The notes beneath the pieces are model-generated. The model saw nothing but the letters and a program-made list of their open reading frames with translations, did no database searches and had not been told where the DNA came from. DNA of 64,000 bases, taken from contig CM059194.1 of assembly GCA_030323885.1 (NCBI GenBank), positions 11,146,963 through 11,210,962 on the forward strand. Reading direction: 5' to 3'. Positions 52,985 to 63,714 of this stretch are shown in pieces (position 1 is the stretch's first letter; the number at the start of each line of letters is the position of its first letter). The position numbers and the translations under genes are program-made. The DNA comes from Branchipolynoe longqiensis (lineage: Eukaryota > Annelida > Polychaeta > Phyllodocida > Polynoidae).

Positions 52985-53572
52985 AAAGTTTGTTTTATTT
53001 AGCGACGCCTCTAGAGCACATTGCTTTTTATCATTGGCTATTTGACATCAGACATATGGTCAATCTGACACATTTCTTTGGAGGAAATCGCTGCCACCAT
53101 ATAGACCCCTTTCAATGTTTATAAACATTGCGTATGCACACGTACCTTGGCTGCAGAACGAAGGCACACTGCCATTGAGTTTGCCGATACATGTCGATTT
53201 TATTCAAAATTAATAGAAATGCAGAACCCTAACCTTATAAATTTAATATAATCTTTTCGGTGGCTATGTTTTATGTATGTGTGCCAAGCGGTTTGTTTCT
53301 AGGTTGTGTGGTTTTAGAGATATTTCACCTTTTCTCTATGAATATTGCTCATAGCAATTGAGTTTGCAGTGTGACCATATGTCGTCCTGCAACCAAGTCC
53401 TGCAACCAAGCTGCATGCGTACTGACCTAAATACCTATGCTGACATCATATGAAATCGGTCTATAGGCTACTCTTTCCGATAAGCAGCAAGGGGTCTTGT
53501 ATATGCACTTTCCCACAGACATGACAGCACATATCACAGCTTTTGATGAATCAGTTGTGGACCACTCGTTTG
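52985..53572 (-). mobile_element. SINE family B, interrupted
   Basis: TTTATTTAGCGACGCCTCTA to GCTGCCACCATATA (53100), then a 360-bp insertion, then GGCTACTCTTTCCGATAAGC to GTTGTGGACCACTCG. The head is missing. Confidence 0.85.
53100..53464. mobile_element. element with 206-bp core and a third type of inverted ends
   Basis: TATAGACCCCTTTCAATG at left and the complement of TATAGACCGATTTCATATG at right, inserted within SINE B. The middle (about 53165-53370) is the inverse of the core in 33220-33847 and 44671-45154 (TTAATATAATCTTTTCGG, TTTTAGAGATATTTCACC). Here the core is single-copy. Confidence 0.75.
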
Positions 53573-53574
53573 CT

Positions 53575-55160
53575 AGGTACCTGGCTGAATATTTGATGCT
53601 ACTGGCTCGGAGTAGTCTAAATGACTGTAGTCCTATTTTGACTGGGTAGTGAATGTTGTTATGTGTATGGTAGCTACCTGTCTGTATGTTTGGTGTTACT
53701 GGTTCCTAGTGGTCTAAATAACTCTAGTCCTACTTTAACTGGGCAATGAAAGCTGTTCAGCTGTTGGTAGATACCTGGCTGTATATTTTATGGCACATCC
53801 CCCCAAATGATCAACAAGACATTACAACTACTTTAACGGGTGGCAGTGAAGGTTGGTGTGGCATTCTGGGCAGGTACCTGTCTGTATATATTATGGTACT
53901 CCCCCCCCCCCCCTTAATGAACCAAAATACATAACAACTATTGTAATGGGGCAATGGAGATTATTTCATTGTTGGTAGCTAGCTAACTGTCTGTACATTG
54001 TATGGTCCTTCAGCCTAATTATTTAAAAGACTATACAACTATTGTAATGGGAGACTGAATGTTAGTGTACCGGTGTGGGCAGGTGCATGTCTGTACATAT
54101 CATTATCCTTCACCCTAATGATCTAAAAGACTTCACAACTACTGTAATTGATCAGGGAAGGTTAGTGTACCATTCTAACTGCTTGTATATATATTATTGT
54201 AATCCACCCTTCTTCTTCATCGTATCCTTCCACCAGTTATCTCAAGGGATTTTCGAGCAGAGGTGTGAGGACTTGGTGTCGGTGGTGGATGGTGGTAGCA
54301 GGATTTGCAATCAGATAGCTGATTCCCAGGGCCACGATGTGGATGCTCCTACTGTGGCCAGTTTGTCGATAGAAACCCCGGGCCTACACTTTTACCGACC
54401 CAAGGGATTTTTAACCTCCCACACCACATAGACATGGTATGAGAGCAACCAGCCTTTGATGATGCTGTAACTTATACACAGCGGTGGAAATCCAAATTGG
54501 CAGAGGTGGGAGGGGGGCATGGGGACTCGAACCACTGACCCTCAGATCAGGCATCCGACCTAGAAAAAAGTCAGACACTCTAACCACTCGCCACAGAGAA
54601 CACCAATGATCTAAGAGACTTTACAACGACTTTAATGGGGCACTGAATGTTAATGTGTCATTCTAGACAGCGACCTGTCTGCATATGTCATGCGACTTCC
54701 CTGTAATGATCTAAAAGACTTTACAACTCATTTAATTGGGCAGGGAAGCTTAGTGTGATATGCTGGCTAACTGCCTGTATATGTTATGGCACTTCACCCT
54801 AGCAATCCACAAGATCCTATTGCAACCTGAATGCTGCGGTGAAGGTTATCCCATTGCTGGTAGTTAGCTACCTGTCTGTATATTGAATCAAAATACAGTA
54901 TTGCTACCTCTATGGAGTAGTGAAAAATGTTCAGCTCTTGTTAGCTACATATCTATATATTATGGCATTGCCCCCCTAATGAACCAAAATACAGTATTGA
55001 TACCTCTATGGGGTAATGACGGTTATTTAATTGTTGGTACCTAGCTACCTATCTGTTTATTTTAAAGTTATGCCCCCTAATGAACCAAACTACAGTATTG
55101 CTAACTGAATGGGGTAGTGACAACCATTCAGTTGGTGGTGGCTAGCTACCTGTCTATTTC
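53575..55160. repeat. degenerate ~105-bp tandem array, about 12 units
   Basis: Recurring order TACCTGTCTGTATATT, TTATGGCAC, CCCCTAATGA, AAAAGACTNNACAACT and AATGGGGCANTGAANG. Units are strongly diverged. A SINE C (54359-54604) interrupts the array. A poly-C run lies at about 53899-53912. Confidence 0.75.
54359..54604 (-). mobile_element. SINE family C in the tandem array
   Basis: TTTGTCGATAGAAACCCCGG through ACTCGAACC (box B complement) to CACTCGCCACAGAGAACACC. Similar truncation of the 3' end as the copy at 52699. Confidence 0.85.
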
Positions 55161-55535
55161 AGATAGGGCTGCACCAGCCTGGTCAATAATGAGCGCATTG
55201 CATGATGGGGAGGGGCGGGGATAGGCAGGCTGAGGCTTTCACATGTCTGCGCGCACTCTCCCTGCTTGCTGTACGTGGTCACCTTTATGTACTCTTTTGT
55301 GGTTGAGTCCATATACCTGCCAACTAGAATAAACACAGCAGCATCTCAAGGCCAGCCGTCACCCAGAGAACACCTGACGGAGGAGAATAAGTGCAGTATA
55401 AGTGATTCATTTTGAAATTGTTGATACTAGATCTAACATAGACAATGGATCCACTTACTAACAATGGACATCGGGACTTCCTACATGAGGATACCTTGAA
55501 AAGAACATCTTCTGGCTGATATGTGGTTGAAGCTA
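55161..55535. other. no gene recognised
   Basis: Unique-looking sequence between the tandem array and SINE D. A short frame here has no recognisable feature. Confidence 0.4.
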
Positions 55536-56350
55536 TAAATGCACTAGTCTGCCCTGACCTCTCAGGCAAGGAGCCACATAGACGACAGGTAGGCGAGCGT
55601 AGGATGGTGACATCAGGGAGCCTAGGTGGTGTAATGGTTAGCACACTGCCCTGTCTGGATTAAGCTATAAATGCAATGGTCTGCACTGACCCCTCAGGCA
55701 AGAAGCCACATAGACAGGTAGGCGTGGGTAGGATGGTGACATCAGGGAGCCTAGGTGGTGTAATGGTTAGCACACAGCCCTGTCTGGATTAAGCTATAAA
55801 TGCTCTAGTCTGCACTGACCTCTCAGGCAAGGAGCCACATAGACAGATAGGTGCGGGTAGGATGGTGACATCAGGGAGCCTAGGTGGTGTGACCAGAATG
55901 GATAGCCAAATGAGTGAGCGTCCGTCTCCTGTTTTGGGAGATCGCGGGATCCGAACCTATGGGTTTGCGGGTTCAAACTCTGGTTGGGTTAAACTAATGA
56001 CTTAAAAATTGATACTTCTCGTTTCTCACCCAGGTGCTTGTCATTATTAGGATAGGGCAAGGACTGGTTGACTCAGTGTCAGGATAATGTGACTGAGTGA
56101 GACATCAGGTGATGGTGACCTGGTCTCCCAGTGGGGCAGCACTGTAATGTCACCATGAGTGCGCACTGTCACAAGTTGGTAGGCCCCTACCCATCCTGAT
56201 ATGATCTTGGTTGTTGCTAGGACATAATACAACAACAAACAAATAAATAGCGTAAGTGGTTTAATGGTTAGCATACTGGCCTGGAATACTAGAGATGTGG
56301 GTTCGATTCCTGCTCTAGGCGCAATATTTCCTATTTTCATCGCTCCCCAC
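55536..56350 (+). mobile_element. SINE family D, three tandem heads, interrupted by SINE A
   Basis: The ~126-bp block CTGCACTGACCTCTCAGGCA to GGTGTAATGGTTAGCACAC plus CTGTCTGGATTAAGCTATAAATGC occurs twice, and a third block stops at CTAGGTGGTGT where a SINE A is inserted (55888-56245). It then continues GTTTAATGGTTAGCATACTG, box B GGGTTCGATTCC and CACCCCACAACACT-like body. Confidence 0.85.
55888..56245 (+). mobile_element. SINE family A nested in SINE D
   Basis: tRNA-Leu-like head GACCAGAATGGATAGCCAAA with ~15 extra bases before box B (GCGGGTTCAAACTC), linker, body and CAACAACAAACAAATAAATA end. CTAGGTGGTGT / GTAAGTGGTTT may be a diverged target duplication. Confidence 0.85.
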
Positions 56351-56485
56351 AACACTTCAGATGCGATATTATACACGAAGAAAATAGCATGCATTATTTT
56401 GTGTACACGGATCATACCAAACCGGGAAGTGATCAATTGGTTGTTTGCTACCTGCACGCTGTGTCAGGTCTATACTCGGACCTAA

Positions 56486-56960
56486 AGCTGCAGTCACACC
56501 TCACCGGATTGAGTACCGGACACCACCGGACAAAGAATTTTCTAGTCCGGTGGTCTCCGGTGATGAAATCTATCGAAATGGAGCGTAATTGGGTCAATTG
56601 CCGCCGGGCAACCAGACAAGTACCGTACATGTACAATACATGTACCGTACATGTACCGGACGAGAACCGGATGAGAACCGGACGAGAACCAGACAAGAAC
56701 CGGATGGACCGACCATCAACCGGACACGTACTGGACTGTAAATAGTTAGTAGTCTATATTAATTTGTTTGGATTTTCTTGGTATTGTCATGGGGGTAATG
56801 AAAATGGGAAATATTCCGCTTAGAGCGGGACTCAAACCCACATCTCTTTGCATTCCGGGCGAGGGTGCTAACCATTACACCTCCTAGGCTCCCTGATATC
56901 AACACACTACCCATGCCTACCTGTCTATGTGGTTACTTGCCTGAGAGGTCAGTGCTGACT

Positions 56961-56992
<32 letters not shown>

Positions 56993-57323
56993 TTTATTGA
57001 TGTTCTCACCACCGGACAATTCTGGAAGCAAACCGGACACGGACCGGATGGGTACCAGACATGAACCGGACAAAACGGACAAACCAGACACCAACGGATG
57101 GGTACCAAACACGTACGGATGGGTACCGGACATGAACCGGAGAAACCGGACACCAACCAGACACGTCAGTCTGGCGGTGCCCGCTAGAAGTTTTGTGCAT
57201 GTTCAAAATTTGTACTGGACACCGCCGGATGGGTACCATACATGTACCGGACATTGCCGTATACCACCTGACAGTGTCCGGTTCATGTCCGGTTCCCCAG
57301 TCCGGTAATGTGTGACTGGGCCT
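56486..57323. mobile_element. PIF/Harbinger-like MITE E8, interrupted
   Basis: AGCTGCAGTCACACCTCACC at left and the complement of AGGCCCAGTCACACATTACC at right, TAA at 56483-56485 and 57324-57326. Interior words CCGGACATGTACCGGA in both orientations; same subfamily as E7. Interrupted by LINE/SINE D fragments and a TA run (about 56746-57000). Confidence 0.9.
56748..56968 (-). mobile_element. LINE L fragment and SINE D monomer inside E8
   Basis: GTAGTCTATATTAATTTG...GGATTTTCTTGGTATT (56748-56795) matches the LINE 3' UTR near 37090. It is followed by an inverse SINE D (GCGGGACTCAAACCC box B complement, CTAACCATTACACCTCC box A complement) and a (TA)n run. Confidence 0.8.
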
Positions 57324-57469
57324 TAACGGATGTGGCTCATAGTGCAGGGATGAAAGATCTCCGCGATTTCACGGATTTCCGCGATTTTTTATATTTAGCG
57401 ATTAGCGTTAAACAAAATGGCAATGATTCAGGACGTATATGGCAGCAATTGGGTGGTTCGAATCCCTTT

Positions 57470-57515
57470 CTTATCTGACCTTAGCTGTTGCTAGAACATT
57501 AAACCCAACAAAGAA
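57470..57515 (+). mobile_element. SINE family A tail fragment
   Basis: TTATCTGACCTTAGCTGTTG through AACCCAACAAAG. Confidence 0.6.
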
Positions 57516-57539
57516 CAAGTTAGGCACAACAAGGATAGC

Positions 57540-58330
57540 TTATTGAATCAGTATTGGATAAGTAATAGTTTACTCTCGTCAATGGGTGAATGTCTGACTC
57601 TCTGAAAATACGACATGTCATAGACTTTCTGGCTACAGTACCAGAATCAGTAGTAGATAAGTAAAAGTTGACTTCTCATTAATACTTGAATGTGTGAATT
57701 TCTGGAGATGCTACATGCCATCGACTTTCTGAGAGAAACATATGACCTACTAAATCAGCAGTAGATAAGTAATAGTTGAGTCTCCTTGGATGTGTGACTA
57801 TCTGGAAATATGACATGTCATATACTTTCTGGGAGAGGCTTACAACCTACCGAATCAGTAGTAGAAGCAGTAGATAGGTAATAGTTGAGTCTCGTTAATA
57901 CTTGGATGTGTGACTATCTGGAAATATGACATGTCATCGATTTTCTGGTAGAAGCTTACAACCTACCGAATCAGTAGTAGTAGTAGATAAGTAATAGTTC
58001 AGTCTCATCCGTACTTGGATGAGTGACTATCTGGAAATATGACATGTCATACACTTTCTGGTAGAGGGTGACAACCTACCGAATCAGTAGTAGTAGTAGT
58101 AGATAAGTAATAGTTCAGTCTCATCAATACTTGGATGTGTGACTATCTGGCAATATGACATGCCATAGACTATCTGATAGGCTTGTAACCTACCCGATCA
58201 GTAGTAGATAAGTAGTAGTTCAGTCTTGGATGGGTGACCACGTGGAAATATGACATGCCATTGACTTCCTGACAGATGCTTATCTTATAGCCTACCGAAT
58301 CAGTAAGTTAAGTAATCATTTATCCTCGTC
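57540..58330. repeat. ~110-bp tandem array, about 7 units
   Basis: Each unit has GAATCAGTAGTAGATAAGTA, AATAGTTNAGTCTC, TTGGATGTGTGACTATCTGG, AATATGACATGTCATNGAC and TTTCTGGNAGAGGCT. An embedded (AGT)n stretch varies in length between units. Confidence 0.85.
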
Positions 58331-58484
58331 AGTACTTGACTGGATCACAACCTGCAAATACTATGTGGTGTGTAGGCAATTATACGAGTATAATTATCTG
58401 TAAACTGATTAACCTATAACTGTGTCTCTACTTGGCACGTGAATGACACTGCACAACTAATGACACTCAACTACTGTGGTTAGA

Positions 58485-58765
58485 GTGGTTAGAGAGTCTG
58501 ACTTTTTTCTAGGTCGGACTCCTAATCTGAATGTTGGTGGTTCGATTCCCCGTGCCACCATCTCTGCCAGTTTGGATTTCCACCACTGTGTATAACTTAC
58601 AGCATCATCAAAGGCCAGTTGCTCTCATACCATGTCTATGTGGTGTGGGAGGTTAAAAATCCCTTGGGTCGGTAAAAGTGTAGGCTCGGGCTTTCTATCG
58701 ACAAACTCTCTAATGGTGAAAACAAGCCTATTCAGGCTTATCCATGATAGGCAGTGTAAATCTTT
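58485..58765 (+). mobile_element. SINE family C, near full length
   Basis: GTGGTTAGAGTGGTTAGAGA, TTTCTAGGTCGGACTCC, box B GTGGTTCGATTCCC, complete body, CTATCGACAAACTCTCTAAT and the CAACAACAACAATAAC tail. Confidence 0.9.
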
Positions 58766-58769
58766 AACA

Positions 58770-59335
58770 ACAACAACAATAACTACTCAAGCGACTGCTC
58801 AGGCCCTCTGCCTCGCCTGGTGCTGCCACCTGTCCTAGTCAGCTGTCCTAGCTCTGCCTCATGCCTGTCCCACTCGCTCAAAAAGAACATCCTGGTACAG
58901 GTGTATATCCTATCAAATTAATAGTGGATAAGTAATATGCAACAATGCTGCTCAACTCGGGTCATTATTGGTAACACTAGCCGCCTCCTGACGGGCATTG
59001 GAAGAACTAATGTCGTGGGCAGCACCTCATTGTGCAACCTGTTCCGAGGAAAGGGTATGATGCAGGATTTCCACCGTGTGTACCAAGCATGTGATCATTG
59101 ACACAAGTGTGTTAAGCCACACACTCATAGATTCTGAATTTGTCAAAATGTGCTACCGCTTTGACTGTATGTCCATATGAGACGTGACAGTATAAACCAC
59201 CTGAACTTGCAATGTTCAAATCGATTTGAGCCACAGTGACACAACCTTAATGGAAGTTGTATCAAGGAGTCCAAGAGAGGTGTGTTTCTAAGCACAATTT
59301 GCAGTAGACGATTTCCACCACCAAGCTGTCGTCTG
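58770..59335. other. no feature recognised
   Basis: Unique-looking sequence upstream of the promoter-like modules. No exon supported. Confidence 0.4.
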
Positions 59336-59354
59336 ACATCAGTGGAAGGAGAAA

Positions 59355-59705
59355 CGTGGGATACATGGGCATGCTGTACGGAAAAGGTCTATTGTAAGCA
59401 CATAGCTATGTATAGCTTGCTGGGAACACTCAACATGTGAACTGACGCATGATCTAACTGGGCATGCTCTGTGGAAAATGTATATTTTAAGCACATATTT
59501 ATGTATAACCTCCACACTATGGACACAAACTAAACATTGTGCGCTAACTGCACATTCTCTGTGGAAAAGGTATATTCTAAGCGCATAGCTATTTGTAGCA
59601 AGCGCCACAATATGGATGTAAACTAAACGTCATGCAATAACTAACTGCGCATGCTCTGTGGATAAAATCTATTCCAAGCACATCTCCGGTGGCTATTTAT
59701 AGCCC
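59355..59705 (+). promoter_or_regulatory. four promoter-like tandem modules
   Basis: A ~105-bp module occurs four times at decreasing similarity: GCATGCTCTGTGGAAAAG, ATTCTAAGCACATAGCTAT and a TATA-like box (CTATGTATAG, TTATGTATAA, CTATTTGTAG, CTATTTATAG). The GCGCATGC core resembles an NRF-1 site. The last TATA-like box (about 59693-59702) lies 15-25 bp before CCAAGATGGCGGC, a YY1-type motif containing the ATG at 59717. The promoter function is inference. Confidence 0.45.
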
Positions 59706-59716
59706 ACCTAACCAAG

Positions 59717-59936
59717 ATGGCGGCTCTGCAACAGATTATGTCGACCCGCTTGGTGAGCAGGCCCTGCTCCTCTCACTCTCACAGCGGAGACCCTTGCCTA
59801 AGCCTCACGCCTCGCTTTGAAATGCCTCCAGAGCTCCGAGTCATTTCGATGCCCTTCGCCACCAAGGGCCCAGTGCCCTTTGCCAGCAAGACGCCAATGC
59901 CCTCAGCAATAAAGGCCGCCACACACTACCAGGTAC
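59717..59936 (+). CDS. candidate first exon downstream of promoter-like modules
   Basis: The ATG in AAGATGGCGG opens a frame (MAALQQIMSTRLVSRP...) of 77 codons. CCAG/GTACGC at about 59933-59938 would be a good splice donor; an earlier candidate is TTG/GTGAGC near 59752. The N-terminus is short, basic and lacks acidic residues at first, compatible with a mitochondrial presequence, but nothing is recognised. It could also be the 5' region of a retroelement with promoter monomers, or chance. Confidence 0.3.
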
Positions 59937-59959
59937 GCCAGAGCTTATGACCTCACTCC

Positions 59960-61250
59960 AGTACCTATATAACACAGCTCACGACTTGGTTTCACTCTAG
60001 ATTCTGGATTCTGGGAATGGTCTATTCATTTCACATTGATTTCTGATTTCTATAATTTGTTGTTGATTGCTTTGTCCTCTTTGTAAAAATATACGGATTT
60101 TCGGTTAAGAATTATATATTGGCAGAGAGCATTATTATTCTTGGATGTCGGAGTGGGACTTAAGTTATGTAAACTAAAAGTAACTAAAATCAATAGAATC
60201 CCACTCCCATGGTACATGATGCTGAGTGAGGTAAACTATATGTTATATATTATGAGTGGAGTGGATGGAAATGTACAGGAGGCTGAATGATGTAAGCTAT
60301 CTGTTATATATGATGTTTGGAGTTAATGAAACGAGCTCCTTTGCAAGAAACAGTACATGATTGTTGAAATGTTCTCTATGTGTTCATAAAGAATACAAAG
60401 GAGGAAAAGAATGATTTTACTATATACAAATCTGTAACTGTTGCAACATCCTGTCCACCCAAGACCACCGACTGACCCACCTGCCTAATTTGCATATGTA
60501 TAGAGTACACCACCTGCAGCTGGTTTGAGTGACAGCCCCTAATGGGGTGGTCACCCACCCAGTCTGTGGGGAGTGTCTCATTGGCTGGCTGGGGCATGTC
60601 CGGTCACCTGACTCCCTTGGCCTATCCTGACCACACACTAGTCTCAGCTAATGAATTATTCAAGAAGTTTGCTTCAGACACACTGAAGGAAAATCACTCT
60701 CATCCTGGCTCTTGAGTGAGACACACCTACTCTAGAGCAGGACCCCAGACACTCTGTCTGATGCTATCCAAATTCACCTATTCAAATTGTGTGTAGCCAC
60801 AGCCATAGGACTCCTGTCCCATGGGTTGTGGGCATTGTTTCAGTATACAGGCTAAAGTGACAATGAGACATAGTGTGGGCAGTATATGAGGAGTGCAGGT
60901 GCTAGGTCACGTGTAAGGGGGATGACAGGAGTTGCTGCCAATAAAGCACAACTTATTGACTGTTCATCTTTGTGACTAGTTTTCCTTCCTCATTCCAGAC
61001 ATGGTTAAATTGATTAGGCTGATTGCATCACAGGTGAAATGAAGGGGGAGAGTTTCGTAATTACATAGGGTGCTCACAGCGGCAGAGCATCCGTGTTTTT
61101 ATATCTTGTTTTTTTTTTGTTTTGTCCCTTATGGATCTGTGTAGATTTTTGCAGTTTAATTTTCCTGGAATATTTGTATCATTGTGTTAATGATCGACAC
61201 TCGACATAACTAATGTCATTCTAGTGTCCCAATGGCATCTTGGCTGGGTA
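59960..61250. other. no gene recognised; possible polyadenylation signal
   Basis: Unique-looking sequence. AATAAA at 60940-60945 followed by a T/G-rich stretch could be a polyadenylation signal on the plus strand, but no exon is visible before it. Confidence 0.3.
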
Positions 61251-61256
61251 ATTTAC

Positions 61257-61584
61257 ACCCCAGTCACACTCCTGCTTGCAACCTCTTGTGACCACTTTTC
61301 AACCACAGAAAAAGGTTGGTCACAAAGAGGTTGCAAGTGGTCGCAATGTGGTCACAAGTGGTCGCAAGGTTGTCCTCAATGGTTGGCAACCTCCTTTCGA
61401 CTATTTTTCTCAGAACGAGGTTGCAGCCTCTGCACTAAAAATATCCTAGTGACCAAAATGGTCACCGAGACAATGATGACCATTGCTTTGGTTGCAAGGA
61501 GGTCCCAGGTGACTGTGGGTTATTTGGTCCAAAGTGGTTGGAAAATCGTCACAAGCGGTTGCAAGCCGTAGTGTGACTGTGGCT
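61257..61584. mobile_element. PIF/Harbinger-like MITE E11
   Basis: CCCCAGTCACACTCCTGCTT at left and the complement of CACAGTCACACTACGGCTTG at right. Interior words AGTGGTCGCAATGTGG and GAGGTTGCAAG; subfamily of E1, E9 and E10. Confidence 0.8.
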
Positions 61585-61593
61585 ATAATTAGT

Positions 61594-61663
61594 TGACGTC
61601 CAATAGCCCGATGATCAAAATCAGTGTGCTCTAGTGTCGTCGTTAAATAAAGCAAACTTTCCT
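61594..61663 (+). mobile_element. SINE family B 3' end
   Basis: GACGTCCAATAGCCCGATGA through GTCGTCGTTAAATAAAGC. Confidence 0.85.
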
Positions 61664-61669
61664 TTTGTG

Positions 61670-62830
61670 GCTAAGATTATTATTTTGCACTTCCTAACTG
61701 AAAAAGACGTACCCAGAATTGTTTTAGCCACTCGCTATATAATGTTACAACACGTTACCTTCGACATTTTCCACCCAGGGGGCGCCACCCACGTATGTAT
61801 CTAAAGCCTAGAATGCGCATGCCTAGTTGTGGCGGCTTTCACTAGGGGGTGCCAGCATACCATCAGATGTCACTGAGTAATCTAAGGTGGAGGGGGCTTT
61901 GATCTGAGTTGAGTTGGTTTTATGTTCACTTAACCATTGGATATGGTAAGGTGGATTTGTTCAGCATCGCGCCTGGGAGTGGAAGTGGTTTGCATGCCTG
62001 TACACCCATATGCATCACAACAGGTTGACAATAGCTGACTAATAAATAATATGAGTAAGCAATCCTCAGGACCCACCCCCAGGCTGTATTTGATTAACAC
62101 AACTCCGGTCATCCGAGTTGCAAGAATTTCAAATCGAACACCGCGAGTGGAGTCGAAAAATACACAGGTCGTGTGCGAAACGACCCGACCTCAGTAACCC
62201 ACGTGTTGGCTGAGGTGGATTAAGCAGAGTAGCATGGAGGAACATGTACACTGGTCCCCGTGATGTCATCTGACCATATCTGGAAGATTTGTAGGGAGGG
62301 ACCAGTGTAGTTGTTCCGGTTCAGCATGCGCTACTCTGTGGTGGGGCAGCGTCAAGGCGATAAGCCCATAAGCAATTATTAACCAATCGTTGTTGTCCAC
62401 CATGTGTGCTGCCTAGCGAAGTTTGATGAGCTATTTCCATTTCCGTTTGCTGGATTTTGGTTATTCAACATGACAATACAAATGGTCACACCCATATAGG
62501 CCTATTATCCGTTTCCGTTTGCTGGATTTTAGTGATTTCATTTTCCACCTAGTATGAGTATTGTTTATGTAAATATGTACATGTGTTAGACATTAGCCTC
62601 GCTCAGTGGGGGGGGGGGGGGGGGGGTCGGTATAATTATCTAAACAGCTAAACAAATAGCATCAAGATAAACCACAACTTAGAAAAATACTTGGTATACA
62701 TTCAGATTTGCTATTGGATGCAATGTATTGGAATGATTAATATTGTCATTTCGGCTGACATTAGTAGCTAGCTGCAGATCACAATATCAGTTTATATACT
62801 ATACTGTATGTACATATATTGTAGATAACT
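61670..62830. other. no gene; 19-base poly-G run
   Basis: Unique-looking sequence with GTTTCCGTTTGCTGGATTTT occurring twice near 62445 and 62510. A G-run spans 62608-62626. No exon supported. Confidence 0.5.
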
Positions 62831-62834
62831 GTAA

Positions 62835-62905
62835 TATTACATAGCTGGAAGACCAGTACCATGGTGCTGACAAAAGACTTTATTCAATGAATAAACTATT
62901 TACAA
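62835..62905. repeat. recurrent short hairpin motif, copy 3
   Basis: AGCTGGAAGACCAGTACCATGGTGCTG then an A-run and CTTTATTCAATGAATAAAC, parallel to 4128-4215 and 15010-15085. Confidence 0.4.
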
Positions 62906-63065
62906 AATTAAATTAAAATAATATAATTGGACATTGATGAGATAACCAAGGTGATAGTGTGTAACAGCATAGAATTACATAGCACTATATAACAGTACAC
63001 TAAGGCTCAATAAACACGATTCCTGCCCAATAGAACAGTTGTAGGGAGGTGTACTAGTTGAACTG

Positions 63066-63420
63066 AGATGGAATGTTTTTTTAAATTTATTTTTTATTAA
63101 TACAGTATTTATTCTGCCCATAGCATGTAAGCTCCCACGAGGATTACCTGTTTTCAATGCTGGACAGCTGTGAGGATTGTTATGGTCTATGCCTGGATTC
63201 CAATTCCAGGTTGCTATCAGGGATGTCCACCAGCATTTATTTAAGTAGTTAGTAGCTATGTTATTTTTTGTTTTGTGTTGTTGGTATAACTTCCTATCAT
63301 ATAACTAATATCTTAACCTAGTATGTACATCTAATGAGATGGTACTAGGCTTGTGGATGAGGACGTGTTCCCAGAATTTGTCTGTAGCTTTCCTTGCACT
63401 TCTGCCCTGTCCCTAGTTAG
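63066..63420 (-). mobile_element. LINE family L 3' UTR, diverged
   Basis: T-rich start, TATTCTGCCCATAGCATGTA and CTGTTTTCAATGCTGGACAG keep the family order; later parts are only loosely similar. Confidence 0.6.
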
Positions 63421-63714
63421 TGCCTATATGTGCCGTACTCTTCGCGAATGCAACCATGGTGGTTGGCTGTGGTGTTAACGTGTTAACCATTGTTCTAACG
63501 GCATTGTACCTGACTTTTTGTTTGTCCATCTTCCTTTCACCTGTGCCATGTCCCTAATGTTATCTACAGGATAATAGGTATGCTTGAAAGTTCTAGCCTC
63601 TCCCTTTAATTTGCCATCGTGTGTTACATCGTGTGTTACATCACGCTATATATATATAAGAAGTACACTAAGAGTAACTTGACCTGGTTTCTGACCAAGA
63701 GAGCAGTTGCGGTG

